Shown in pieces: positions 17,448 to 25,121 of a DNA stretch of 28,320 bases. The notes under the pieces are model-generated. The model saw only the letters and a list, made by a program, of their open reading frames with translations, did not search any database and was not told the DNA's origin. The position numbers and the translations under genes were made by a program. The stretch is from CAZBWW01 sp964496005 (lineage in GTDB: Bacteria > Patescibacteriota > WWE3 > UBA101185 > UBA10185). The stretch lies in NCBI GenBank assembly GCA_964496005.1, contig CAZBWW010000013.1, positions 1-28,320 of the forward strand. The letters run 5' to 3'. The stretch's first letter is position 1. Every line of letters starts with the position of its first letter.

Positions 17448-18551
17448 ATGTTTGTTAAACCAGAGATTGAAAGATTTGCAAAAATAAGAGTCGTAGGCGT
17501 AGGTGGTGCCGGGTGTAATTTTTTAAATACGCTTATAGAATCAAAACAAATCCAGGGTGTTGAATTTATTGCAATAAATACGGATGCTCAGGCGCTTTCA
17601 ATTAATAAATCCTTTGTCAAAATTCCAATCGGACAGGAACTTACCGGCGGTTTAGGTGCCGGGGCAAACCCCGATATTGGCAAAAAAGCTGCCGAAGAGT
17701 CTGAAGATCAGATCCGCGCAAATTTAGCGGATTCGGATATGGTGTTTATTACTGCAGGTATGGGTGGCGGAACCGGAACCGGGGCAGCTCCCGTTGTAGC
17801 CAGAATTTCACACGAATTAGGCGCTTTAACTATAGGGGTTGTTACAAAACCGTTTTTATTTGAAGGTGTAAAAAGACTGGAAAATGCTGAAGCAGGTATT
17901 GCTGAGCTAAAACGTGAAGTCGATGCGCTAATCGTAATACCGGATGAAAAACTGTTAGAAATTGCTGACGAAAAAATGTCAATTATTGATGCATTTAAAA
18001 TGTCGGACAGTGTGCTAAGCCAGGGCGTACAGGGAATATCCGACTTGATAGTAATGCCGGGGTTAATAAATGTGGATTTTGCGGATGTTAAGGCAATTAT
18101 GAAAGATGCAGGGTCAGCATTAATGGGTATTGGTATCGGAACCGGAGATAATCGGGCAGTAGAAGCCGCGCAAGCCGCTATTTCATCACCGTTGTTGGAA
18201 GTATCTATTGATGGCGCGACCGGAGTGCTTTTTAACGTTATTGGAAGTTCTAATCTTACGATGAGAGAGGTTAACGATGCGGCGAAAATTATTAATGCAG
18301 AGGCCAGTCCGGACGCAGACATTATTTTTGGAACAACTATTGATGAAAGTATGGGTGATCAGGTAAAAATCACAGTTATTGCAACCGGGTTTGATCAGGA
18401 TGCACAGCTTCGCAGCAGGCTGACTGTAGTACAAAGTCCGCAACAAACACCACCGCCGGTAACTTCTACAAACCAACCCAAACAAGATAAGGAAGCGCAA
18501 GATGAAAAAGATAGTCAATACGATATTCCGGCGTTTTTGCGTGGCAGATAA
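17448..18551 (+). CDS. ftsZ: Cell division GTPase FtsZ
   Basis: Tubulin-like GTPase forming the cytokinetic ring. 367 residues. N-terminal GGAGCN (19-24), tubulin signature GGGTGTGAAP (about 104-113) and T7 catalytic loop region NVDFADVKAIM (about 206-216) are all present. A Gln/Pro/Lys-rich linker (about 325-355) leads to the C-terminal conserved peptide YDIPAFLRGR, which binds FtsA and other partners; its match to the family consensus supports a working FtsA-FtsZ link. GGTGAG at 17440-17445 lies two bases before the ATG and could pair with the 3' side of the anti-Shine-Dalgarno. It is the last gene of the division run. Confidence 0.98.
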   Translation: MFVKPEIERFAKIRVVGVGGAGCNFLNTLIESKQIQGVEFIAINTDAQALSINKSFVKIPIGQELTGGLGAGANPDIGKKAAEESEDQIRANLADSDMVFITAGMGGGTGTGAAPVVARISHELGALTIGVVTKPFLFEGVKRLENAEAGIAELKREVDALIVIPDEKLLEIADEKMSIIDAFKMSDSVLSQGVQGISDLIVMPGLINVDFADVKAIMKDAGSALMGIGIGTGDNRAVEAAQAAISSPLLEVSIDGATGVLFNVIGSSNLTMREVNDAAKIINAEASPDADIIFGTTIDESMGDQVKITVIATGFDQDAQLRSRLTVVQSPQQTPPPVTSTNQPKQDKEAQDEKDSQYDIPAFLRGR

Positions 18552-18579
18552 GCTTTAAATCATAATTTTTCCATAACAT

Positions 18580-18585
18580 TATAAT
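18580..18585 (+). promoter_or_regulatory. Possible -10 box for nrdJ transcript
   Basis: A perfect TATAAT lies 28 bases after the ftsZ stop, with an expected start near 18592 and a leader of about 140 bases. No good -35 was seen. The rest of the 181-base gap holds AT-rich short palindromes (TAATAT/ATATTA at 18610-18625) and the inverted repeat below. Confidence 0.4.
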
Positions 18586-18675
18586 TGCGGTTAGTGGTTT
18601 ACGGGATTCTAATATGCTTATATTAATAAGTCTGGTTTGCAGTAAAAATAGGTTAAAAAGTTAATCGATTTCCCA

Positions 18676-18712
18676 GATCAATAGTCTTCTCGGCAGTGTA
18701 AGCTTATTGATC
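18676..18712 (+). promoter_or_regulatory. Inverted repeat in the nrdJ leader
   Basis: GATCAATA (18676-18683) and TATTGATC (18705-18712) are perfect inverted repeats. An inner CTT/AAG pairing across a two-base mismatch extends the possible stem. It lies 20 bases before the nrdJ start and could be a leader hairpin or an operator. It does not match the B12-box of cobalamin riboswitches or an NrdR box that I can recognise. Confidence 0.45.
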
Positions 18713-18732
18713 CGTGATATCCTCGTTTTTTT

Positions 18733-21267
18733 ATGAATTGGCTAAACCCAAAATCTTTGCCGAAGTCTACCGATGTTAAAAAATTGGCAGCCGGAGCTAA
18801 AGCAGAAAAAAATAGCACGATTGAATTAAGTGAAAATTCCAGGACAATTTTAGAAAAAAGATATTTACTGAAAAACCCGGACGGAACACCTGCGGAAACT
18901 GTAGAGCAAATGTTTGAGAGAGTGGCAACGGTTGTTGCAGCGCCTGACGCACCTTACCGAGATGTTAAAACCACCGAAATTGAATTTTATAATTTATTAA
19001 GCACAAAAAAGTTTTTTCCTAACTCACCTACATTTAGTGGTGCGGGTACTCCTTTAGGGCAGTTAGCAGCCTGTTTTGTTTTACCCATTTCTGACGATTT
19101 AGGCAAAGAACGCGATGGAATTTTTACAACTTTGCATGTTGCCGCTCTAATACAGCAAACAGGCGGCGGAAACGGATTTTCTTTTTCAAGTTTAAGGGAA
19201 CGAGGTGCGAATGTTTCGTCCAGTAACGGGAAAGCAACCGGGCCTGTTGGCTTTATGAGTGTGTACGACCGCGCATTTGGGGAAATTGCACAGGGCGGAA
19301 CGAGACGCGGTGCCAATATGGGAGTTTTGAGAGTAGATCACCCGGATATTAGAGAATTCATTAAGTGTAAAGCAGAAGAAGGTTCGATTTCTAATTTTAA
19401 TATTTCAGTCGCAATTACTGATGAGTTTATGAAAGCAGTTAAAAATGACGAAACTTACAATTTGGTAAGTCCTAATACAGGTAAAATTATAGAGTCTCCG
19501 CGCGCACGGGAAATTTTTGAAATGATAGTTGAGTATGCATACACGAATGGAGAGCCCGGAGTATTATTCATAGATGCTGCCAATAGGACAAACCCTGTTC
19601 CGCACCTTTACAAACTGGAAGCTACAAATCCATGTGGTGAGCAGTGGCTTGGGCCTTACGAAAATTGCTGCTTAGGGTCTATAAATTTAGGTCAACATTT
19701 AGATGAAAATGGCATCCTTGATTGGGATGCGTATCAGGAATCAATAGAGCTGTCCACACGCTTTTTGGATAACGTTGTAACCGCAAACGGTTTTGTCCCT
19801 GAAGTTCCGGAATTACGTGAGGCCGCAGACAATTGTAGAAGGATTGGACTTGGGTTTATGGGTTTAGCTGATGTTATGTACTCAATGGGTATTAGATACG
19901 GTAGCGAAGAAGCCCAAGAATTTGCTGCCCAAGTAACCGAGTTTATGCGTTTCCATTCAATGAAAACATCAATAGAGCTGGCACGTGAACGTGGACCATA
20001 TTTAAAAATTGGAGGAAGCATTTATGATCCAAATAATATGGCGTGGGTTACACCTCAGCCGTTAAAACCGTACACAAGAAATTTTGGCAGACCGCAGATT
20101 GATTGGGCTGAAATCTCATCGGGTATTAAGAAATATGGCATAAGAAACGCCGCAACAACTACAGTTGCCCCGACAGGTACAATCTCAACAGTCGCAGGCG
20201 TAGAAGGGTACGGGTGTGAACCTGTTTTCGCATTGGCATATATGAGAAACGTATATCAAGCGGCCGGAAATCAGGAAAAACTAACATTGACCTATGTAAG
20301 TCCGGCATTCGAGTATGCGATAGATACACTTGATCTGCCAAAGGAAGCAAAAGAAAAAGTAATAGAACAGGTCGTACAAACCGGTACGGTTCAAGGAATT
20401 GAGGAGCTTCCGCAAAGACTAAGAGATGTGTTTGTTGTTTCGGGTGATGTTACAGCAGACGAGCATATTTTGATGCAGGCATCAATCCAGGCATTTATAG
20501 ATAACTCCATCTCAAAAACATGTAATTTTCCTGAAACGGCTACTAAAGACGATGTAGCGAAAGCCTATATGCGCGGGTGGGAGCTTGGGTGCAAGGGTTT
20601 GACGGTTTACGTTGCCGGAAGTAGACAAGAAGTAGTTTTAGAGACGAAAGCCACACAAGAAAAGAAAAGCTCAATTGACGCGCCTGTTAAACCACACGTT
20701 ACTGATAGGGGATATAAATTAACCGGGTGCACTTATAAAGTGCGTACACCTCAAGGTACAGCATTTATTACAGTGAATAGAGATCAAAATGAACAACCGT
20801 TTGAAGTTTTTGTAAGTGTGGGTAAGGCGGGTACGGATTTGGGGGCGCTGTCCGAGGCTCTTGGTAGAGCGCTATCCGGATGGTTGCGTGCATCTTACGA
20901 ACCAATCTCTACAGTAAAAGAAATAATATCGCAATTAAGCGGAATTGGTGGAGCAAGATCTATAGGGTACGGCAAAAGTAAGGTTAGCTCAATGCCAGAC
21001 GCTGTGGCCAAAGTTTTAGCGGAAGAATTTGGAATTGAAGTTATGAATAATGGAAATGGGAGCAATGGGCATGTTGGACACGATGACAGTGAGAAGGTTC
21101 TCGGCGCAAATAACAGTCAAGCAGAGCAACCTGTGGGTCAATCTGATATATCTTACAAAAACGAGCTGTTTACGCACATAGACATGTGTCCAGACTGTGG
21201 AAACGCTTCTTTAATAAAAGAAGAGGGGTGTGCAAAATGCTACGAATGCGGTTATAGCGTGTGCTAA
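18733..21267 (+). CDS. nrdJ: Adenosylcobalamin-dependent (class II) ribonucleoside-diphosphate reductase
   Basis: Reduces ribonucleotides to deoxyribonucleotides with a radical started from adenosylcobalamin. 844 residues. The ten-stranded barrel carries C114 (AACFVLP) as one redox Cys, NPCGE at 299-303 (N299, thiyl radical C301, E303) and the partner Cys in YENCCLGS (312/313). APTGTIS at 479-485 is the phosphate-binding loop. The C terminus is a Cys-rich tail (C819, C822, C833, C836, C839, C844) like the zinc-ribbon/redox tail of NrdJ. No partner small subunit (NrdB/F) follows. Instead a cobalamin adenosyltransferase is 87 bases downstream, which fits B12 dependence. No Shine-Dalgarno was seen before the ATG. 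Confidence 0.95.
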   Translation: MNWLNPKSLPKSTDVKKLAAGAKAEKNSTIELSENSRTILEKRYLLKNPDGTPAETVEQMFERVATVVAAPDAPYRDVKTTEIEFYNLLSTKKFFPNSPTFSGAGTPLGQLAACFVLPISDDLGKERDGIFTTLHVAALIQQTGGGNGFSFSSLRERGANVSSSNGKATGPVGFMSVYDRAFGEIAQGGTRRGANMGVLRVDHPDIREFIKCKAEEGSISNFNISVAITDEFMKAVKNDETYNLVSPNTGKIIESPRAREIFEMIVEYAYTNGEPGVLFIDAANRTNPVPHLYKLEATNPCGEQWLGPYENCCLGSINLGQHLDENGILDWDAYQESIELSTRFLDNVVTANGFVPEVPELREAADNCRRIGLGFMGLADVMYSMGIRYGSEEAQEFAAQVTEFMRFHSMKTSIELARERGPYLKIGGSIYDPNNMAWVTPQPLKPYTRNFGRPQIDWAEISSGIKKYGIRNAATTTVAPTGTISTVAGVEGYGCEPVFALAYMRNVYQAAGNQEKLTLTYVSPAFEYAIDTLDLPKEAKEKVIEQVVQTGTVQGIEELPQRLRDVFVVSGDVTADEHILMQASIQAFIDNSISKTCNFPETATKDDVAKAYMRGWELGCKGLTVYVAGSRQEVVLETKATQEKKSSIDAPVKPHVTDRGYKLTGCTYKVRTPQGTAFITVNRDQNEQPFEVFVSVGKAGTDLGALSEALGRALSGWLRASYEPISTVKEIISQLSGIGGARSIGYGKSKVSSMPDAVAKVLAEEFGIEVMNNGNGSNGHVGHDDSEKVLGANNSQAEQPVGQSDISYKNELFTHIDMCPDCGNASLIKEEGCAKCYECGYSVC

Positions 21268-21336
21268 GACAGAGGTGAGCAGTTTTTCTTGTTAACTACT
21301 AGCTGCGTGACTTTATTTCCAAAACTAACCTATAGG

Positions 21337-21345
21337 TGATATTAT
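21337..21345 (+). promoter_or_regulatory. Extended -10 promoter for the adenosyltransferase gene
   Basis: TGA-TATTAT (TGN extended -10) ends nine bases before the ATG at 21355, giving a predicted leader of only about three bases. The overlapping AGGTGAT (21334-21340) is 14 bases from the ATG and a weaker alternative as a ribosome binding site on a longer nrdJ transcript. Confidence 0.45.
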
Positions 21346-21354
21346 GCATAGCGT

Positions 21355-21903
21355 ATGGCAATATATACAAAAAGAGGCGATAAAGGTAATACCGAGCTTG
21401 TAGGCGCGCGTGAATGCTCTAAAGCGGATCCGGTTTTTGATGTACTTGGAAATATGGATGAACTAAACGCAAGTTTAGGATTTCTTTCCAAATCACGTCT
21501 TACGGATGTTATTAAAATAATTGACGGTATTCAAGACGACTTGTTCTGGATTGGGGCGCGCCTTGCGAACAAAACCACACAAGAAAAAGACTTTGATCCT
21601 ATTCTTCTTCGAGTTTCCGAGATTGAGAAAACAATCGATACTTACGAGGCTAAGCTACCGAAGTTAACAAATTTTATTTTGCCCGGTGGTACGGAGCCTG
21701 CCGTCAGGTTGCACTTTTGTCGAGTTGTTTGTAGAAGGTGGGAACGATCTGCGGTAAAATATTTTACACGTAATCCTGGTGCAAGTGGTAGGGAACCGGT
21801 ACTAATTTACGCAAACAGATTGTCAGATTTATTATTTGTACTCGCGCGCTATGCGAACAAAAAAAATGGTGTAAAGGATAAAATCTGGAAAGGGAATTTA
21901 TGA
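21355..21903 (+). CDS. PduO-type cob(I)alamin adenosyltransferase
   Basis: Transfers adenosyl from ATP to cob(I)alamin, making adenosylcobalamin. 182 residues. N-terminal ATP-binding loop YTKRGDKGNTEL (4-15), then DELNASLGF (35-43). The family core is LPGGTEPAVRLHFCRVVCRRWER (about 108-130), and YANRLSDLLFVLARYAN closes the active site. The neighbour nrdJ uses the product, so the pair probably lets the cell load scavenged corrinoid directly into deoxynucleotide synthesis. No other B12 genes are in the window. The stop overlaps the start of a 38-residue membrane peptide. Confidence 0.93.
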   Translation: MAIYTKRGDKGNTELVGARECSKADPVFDVLGNMDELNASLGFLSKSRLTDVIKIIDGIQDDLFWIGARLANKTTQEKDFDPILLRVSEIEKTIDTYEAKLPKLTNFILPGGTEPAVRLHFCRVVCRRWERSAVKYFTRNPGASGREPVLIYANRLSDLLFVLARYANKKNGVKDKIWKGNL

Positions 21904-22016
21904 GTTTAAGATACAAAATCTTGTTTTTAGTCTTAGTATTAGTAGCAATTATTATTACTGTTGGGCTTGTGTACCGCGCCTATACCACTGATTTATTATT
22001 AGCAGGTTTGGTCTAA
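21900..22016 (+). CDS. 38-residue single-helix membrane peptide
   Basis: This short frame starts at the ATG of an ATGA overlap with the adenosyltransferase stop, a classic coupled arrangement. It reads MSLRYKI, then one strongly hydrophobic helix (about 7-24), then VYRAYTTDLLLAGLV. The basic N terminus suggests N-in orientation with a short outside tail. No family is recognised. The hydrophobic composition and the 4-base overlap argue for a real gene; its small size argues for caution. It lies just upstream of the ileS leader promoter. Confidence 0.55.
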   Translation: MSLRYKILFLVLVLVAIIITVGLVYRAYTTDLLLAGLV

Positions 22017-22043
22017 ATAGTTCATTTTTTATACCGTCTGATA

Positions 22044-22049
22044 TATAAT
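22044..22049 (+). promoter_or_regulatory. Promoter -10 of the ileS leader transcript
   Basis: Perfect TATAAT inside an alternating TATATA stretch; expected transcription start near 22056. A weak TTCATT at 22021-22026 would be a 17-base-spaced -35. The start of the predicted leader peptide is only about four bases downstream of the expected start site. Confidence 0.6.
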
Positions 22050-22059
22050 CTAAAAATAT

Positions 22060-22098
22060 ATGGCAAGCAAGAAATTAACAGTAATAATTATTGGTTAG
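22060..22098 (+). CDS. Putative ileS leader peptide (MASKKLTVIIIG)
   Basis: A 12-codon frame starting at ATG 22060 and ending with TAG at 22096-22098. Codons 9-11 are ATA ATT ATT, three consecutive isoleucines (22084-22092), directly before Gly and stop. An intrinsic terminator follows 28 bases later and then ileS. This is the architecture of a ribosome-mediated attenuator in which shortage of charged tRNA-Ile stalls the leader ribosome. There is no Shine-Dalgarno; initiation would be from a nearly leaderless 5' end. The reading is inferred from arrangement; Ile runs are not rare in AT-rich DNA. Confidence 0.55.
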   Translation: MASKKLTVIIIG

Positions 22099-22133
22099 AT
22101 AGCGGGGTTGGTGAACTCTCCGCGCTAAGCCCT
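22093..22133 (+). promoter_or_regulatory. Candidate antiterminator pairing region of the ileS leader
   Basis: GCGGGG (22102-22107) can pair with CTCCGC (22118-22123, one G-U). TTAG (22095-22098) can pair with CTAA (22125-22128), extendable by GG/CC to 22131. Alternatively GGGGTT (22104-22109) can pair with AAGCCCT bases 22128-22133. Both options take bases from the 5' arm of the terminator (22127-22134), so they exclude it. The leader stop codon lies in the 5' arm, as expected if ribosome position selects the fold. By eye only, not computed. Confidence 0.45.
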
Positions 22134-22150
22134 TTTGTAAGGGCTTTTTT
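22127..22150 (+). terminator. Intrinsic terminator/attenuator upstream of ileS
   Basis: AAGCCCTT (22127-22134), loop TTGT, AAGGGCTT (22139-22146): a perfect 8-bp stem running into a T tract that ends at 22150. It lies after the leader peptide and 52 bases before the ileS ATG, so it would stop the transcript before ileS unless disrupted. Confidence 0.85.
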
Positions 22151-22202
22151 AATACAGAATTGCTTCTTGTAAAAGTTACAAAGGATTAATAATAAAGGCA
22201 AA

Positions 22203-25073
22203 ATGACGAAAAAATTTAAAGAACTACAAACAGTGCCGGACTTTCCTGCCATGGAAAGAGACATAATAAAGTATTGGGAAAGCCTAGACATTGTACAGCT
22301 GTTGAAAAAGGCCAGAGCAGGTAGTGAGGAAAAAGTTTATTATGATGGGCCAATTACTGCAAATAACATGCCACACTATGGTCACACTGTTCAGTGGACG
22401 ATTAAAGATCTTGTTCCCCGCTATTGGAGTATGAAGAATTATTTTGTTTCCCGCAATATGGGGTGGGACTGCCAAGGTATACCGGTTGAATACGAAGTCG
22501 AAAAAGAGCTAAAGTTTGAAAAAAAGGAAGATATTGAAGCATTCGGGATAGCTAAATTTAACGAGTTGTGCAGAAAATCAGTCGAAAAGTACAAAGATTC
22601 TATTTTTCATTATGAAACCAGACTCGGTAGGTGGTTTGATGTAACCGATATGTATTCCACAATGGATAAAGATTATATCGAAAGTATGTGGTGGTCGCTC
22701 AAAGAATTGTATAAAAAAGACTTGTTGTATGAAGGACACAAAGTAGTCGCATACTCAACCCGTGCTGGTACAACGCTATCTACTCATGAGGTAAATGCCG
22801 GCGGCTATGCGGATATTGAAGATCCTTATGTAACCGTCAAGTTTAAGATTTTAGCACCGGATTTTGCCGGCACCTTCTTTTTGGCGTGGACTACTACTCC
22901 ATGGACAATGCCGGGAAACTTGCTGCTAGCTGTTGGAAAAGATATTACTTATGCTTTGGTTGAGGCAAATTCCGAAAAGTATATTTTGGCAAAAGAAGTA
23001 GTAGACACCGTTTTTAAAGAACAAAAGTACAAGATCCTAAAAGAGTATTCGGCTGAAGAATTAGTAGGGTTGGACTATAGCCCGCCGTTTACCTATTTTG
23101 CGGACAAAAAGAATGAGGGGTGTTTTAAAGTTGTAGCCGGAGAACATGTAACTACAGAAGAAGGTACGGGTATTGTGCATTTAGCCCCTTACGGTGCGGA
23201 GGATTTTGAAATTTTTATGAATTTAGGCATTAGCCTGTTTGACTATTTAGATGACACTGCACATTTTACAGAGTTAGTGCCGGAGTATGAAGGAGAATTT
23301 TATTTAACAGCAAACGAAAAAATTATTTCAGTATTAGCTGAAAAGGAAGTGTTGTTTAACACGGGTAAAATAGTACATCGCATGCCGATGTGTTGGCGAA
23401 CTGACACACCTTTAATTTATAAACCGATAAAAAGCTGGTATGTGGCAGTAACCAAAATAAAAGCTAAAATGGTGGCGGAAAACGCCCGGATTAAGTGGAT
23501 GCCGGAACATGTTGGTAAAGGACGTGCAGGTGAATGGATAGCAAACGCTAAAGATTGGGCACTTAGCCGAAGCAGGTATTGGGGTACGCCGTTGCCGGTA
23601 TGGGTTAACGACAAAACGAACGAGAAAGTGTTTATTGGCTCATTTCAGGAATTAAAAGAATTGGCAGGTGTTGAGCTTGAAGATCCTCACCGGCCATTTG
23701 TAGATGAAATTACCTGGGAAGATAAAAAGAACGGCGGCACATTCAAAAGAGTAAAAGATGTTATTGATGTGTGGTACGACTCAGGGTCAATGCCATTTGC
23801 ACAACTTCATTATCCGTTCGAAGGTCAGGAACTATTTGACCAAAAAGTACCGGCGGATTTTGTGTGTGAAATGCATGAACAAGCCAGGTTGTGGTTTTAT
23901 ACCATGCTGGTGATTAACGTCGCGCTTTTTGATAAAGTGCCGTATGAGAATGTGGTAGCGCACGGGGTAATGCTGGATAAAGACGGGAAAAAACTAAGTA
24001 AAAGTAAGCGGAATTTTCCGCCAATGGATGATGTACTAGACCAGTTCGGCGGTGATATCCTTAGATACTTTATCTTAAATTCACCTATAGTACAGGCCGA
24101 AGGTGCTAGGTTTCACAACGAAGTTTTAGATGAAGCCAGAAAAGAGTTTTTTATTCCTTTGTGGAATTGTGTGAAATATTTTAGTACTTTTGCAAATCTC
24201 CATAATTTTGTGCCAACAGGCAAAAAACCCGCAGTCGAAAACGTATTGGACAAATGGATACTAGCAAGATTGCAGCAAACTGTTAATGTAATGACCGAAA
24301 ATTTGGACGTATATAATATTTTACCTGCCACTAGAGAGGTCAGACCGTTTATAGATGATTTATCTGCGTGGTATATAAGACGTTCTCGGGATCGAATAAG
24401 CAGTGGGGAACCAGAGGCTTTGCAGACCTTACATTATGTGTTAGCTGATTTTACGAGATTATTAGCTCCGTTACTGCCGTTTGTGTCCGAAACATTATAT
24501 GAGAACCTTGGGTTAAGAGAATTGACTGGTTTGGTATCTGTACACTTAGATTTTTACCCCGAACCAAACGAACTTACGCCCGAACAAGTGGAAATTCTAG
24601 CCAATATGGCGCAAGATCGGGAGACCATCTCACTCGCACTGTCGATACGGGTAAGTACCGGAATAGGTGTTAGGCAGCCGCTAGACGTGTGCGCGACTGC
24701 AAATAAAGTTTACTCCAAGAGACTTATTATGGATGAGGTAAACGTTAAAAGTGTGGTAGCGGAAATTTCGCTGTCTGACTTTATAAAAGAAAATGCTGCG
24801 CAAAAACCCATCACTGATGCTAGTCAAACAGTGGCGCTGACAACCGAGTTATCGGAAGATCTTTTGGTAGAGGGTGCAGCTAGAAATTTAATTAGAAAAA
24901 TTCAGGGGCTGCGCAAAAAACAGGGGTTAAATGTTGAGGATTCAATAGAAGTTGTATATGTTTCAGATGACCTTACCGAAAAGGCAATTAAGCTGTTTGA
25001 AACAGATATTAAAACAACAACTAATGCCACTAACTTAACTGCAGGTACAGAATTTAAAATAGAGCCTAAGTAG
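22203..25073 (+). CDS. ileS: Isoleucyl-tRNA synthetase (IleS2-like)
   Basis: Charges tRNA-Ile. 956 residues, class Ia. HYGH at 58-61 is the HIGH motif, and KLSKS at 597-601 is the KMSKS motif. The editing (CP1) domain lies about 190-390 and contains the TTTPWTMPGN stretch and GTGIVHLAP. The tRNA-binding C-terminal domain has WYIRRSRDR. The N-terminal region (YYDGP...YWSMKNYFVSRNMGWDCQGIPVE) resembles the IleS2 or eukaryote-like clade rather than IleS1. Family knowledge says IleS2 is often mupirocin-tolerant; that is not shown here. AAAGG at 22195-22199 is a weak ribosome binding site four bases before the ATG. Expression is probably governed by the upstream attenuator. Confidence 0.97.
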   Translation: MTKKFKELQTVPDFPAMERDIIKYWESLDIVQLLKKARAGSEEKVYYDGPITANNMPHYGHTVQWTIKDLVPRYWSMKNYFVSRNMGWDCQGIPVEYEVEKELKFEKKEDIEAFGIAKFNELCRKSVEKYKDSIFHYETRLGRWFDVTDMYSTMDKDYIESMWWSLKELYKKDLLYEGHKVVAYSTRAGTTLSTHEVNAGGYADIEDPYVTVKFKILAPDFAGTFFLAWTTTPWTMPGNLLLAVGKDITYALVEANSEKYILAKEVVDTVFKEQKYKILKEYSAEELVGLDYSPPFTYFADKKNEGCFKVVAGEHVTTEEGTGIVHLAPYGAEDFEIFMNLGISLFDYLDDTAHFTELVPEYEGEFYLTANEKIISVLAEKEVLFNTGKIVHRMPMCWRTDTPLIYKPIKSWYVAVTKIKAKMVAENARIKWMPEHVGKGRAGEWIANAKDWALSRSRYWGTPLPVWVNDKTNEKVFIGSFQELKELAGVELEDPHRPFVDEITWEDKKNGGTFKRVKDVIDVWYDSGSMPFAQLHYPFEGQELFDQKVPADFVCEMHEQARLWFYTMLVINVALFDKVPYENVVAHGVMLDKDGKKLSKSKRNFPPMDDVLDQFGGDILRYFILNSPIVQAEGARFHNEVLDEARKEFFIPLWNCVKYFSTFANLHNFVPTGKKPAVENVLDKWILARLQQTVNVMTENLDVYNILPATREVRPFIDDLSAWYIRRSRDRISSGEPEALQTLHYVLADFTRLLAPLLPFVSETLYENLGLRELTGLVSVHLDFYPEPNELTPEQVEILANMAQDRETISLALSIRVSTGIGVRQPLDVCATANKVYSKRLIMDEVNVKSVVAEISLSDFIKENAAQKPITDASQTVALTTELSEDLLVEGAARNLIRKIQGLRKKQGLNVEDSIEVVYVSDDLTEKAIKLFETDIKTTTNATNLTAGTEFKIEPK

Positions 25074-25079
25074 GCTTTT
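25063..25079 (+). terminator. Weak hairpin with T-run overlapping the ileS stop
   Basis: AGCCT (25063-25067), loop AAGT, AGGCT (25072-25076) followed by TTT. Only five base pairs and few T, so it is a marginal terminator. Its position right at the ileS stop, before a new promoter, fits. Confidence 0.3.
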
Positions 25080-25105
25080 CCAGACTTCCACAAACGCCCA
25101 AAACT

Positions 25106-25114
25106 TGGTATATT
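25106..25114 (+). promoter_or_regulatory. Extended -10 promoter of the PilM-like/LytR_C gene
   Basis: TGG-TATATT (TGN extended -10) ends seven bases before the ATG at 25122, again giving a leaderless transcript. Confidence 0.5.
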
Positions 25115-25121
25115 TTAAGGT

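Noticed and set aside
18612..18662. 16-codon frame in the nrdJ leader (ATG CTT ATA ...)
   Set aside because: No ribosome binding site, no codon run related to the downstream enzyme and no adjacent terminator, unlike the ileS leader.
18552..18732. Cobalamin riboswitch before nrdJ
   Set aside because: No B12-box-like sequence was found and the leader is short for this class.
21268..21336. Short frame from TTG near 21288 after a GAGGTGAG motif
   Set aside because: A 16-codon frame with a rare start, no composition bias and no context; probably chance.
22017..22203. Standard T-box riboswitch before ileS
   Set aside because: The conserved GGGTGGNACCGCG core is absent and there is too little sequence upstream for a normal Stem I; the leader peptide explains the terminator better.
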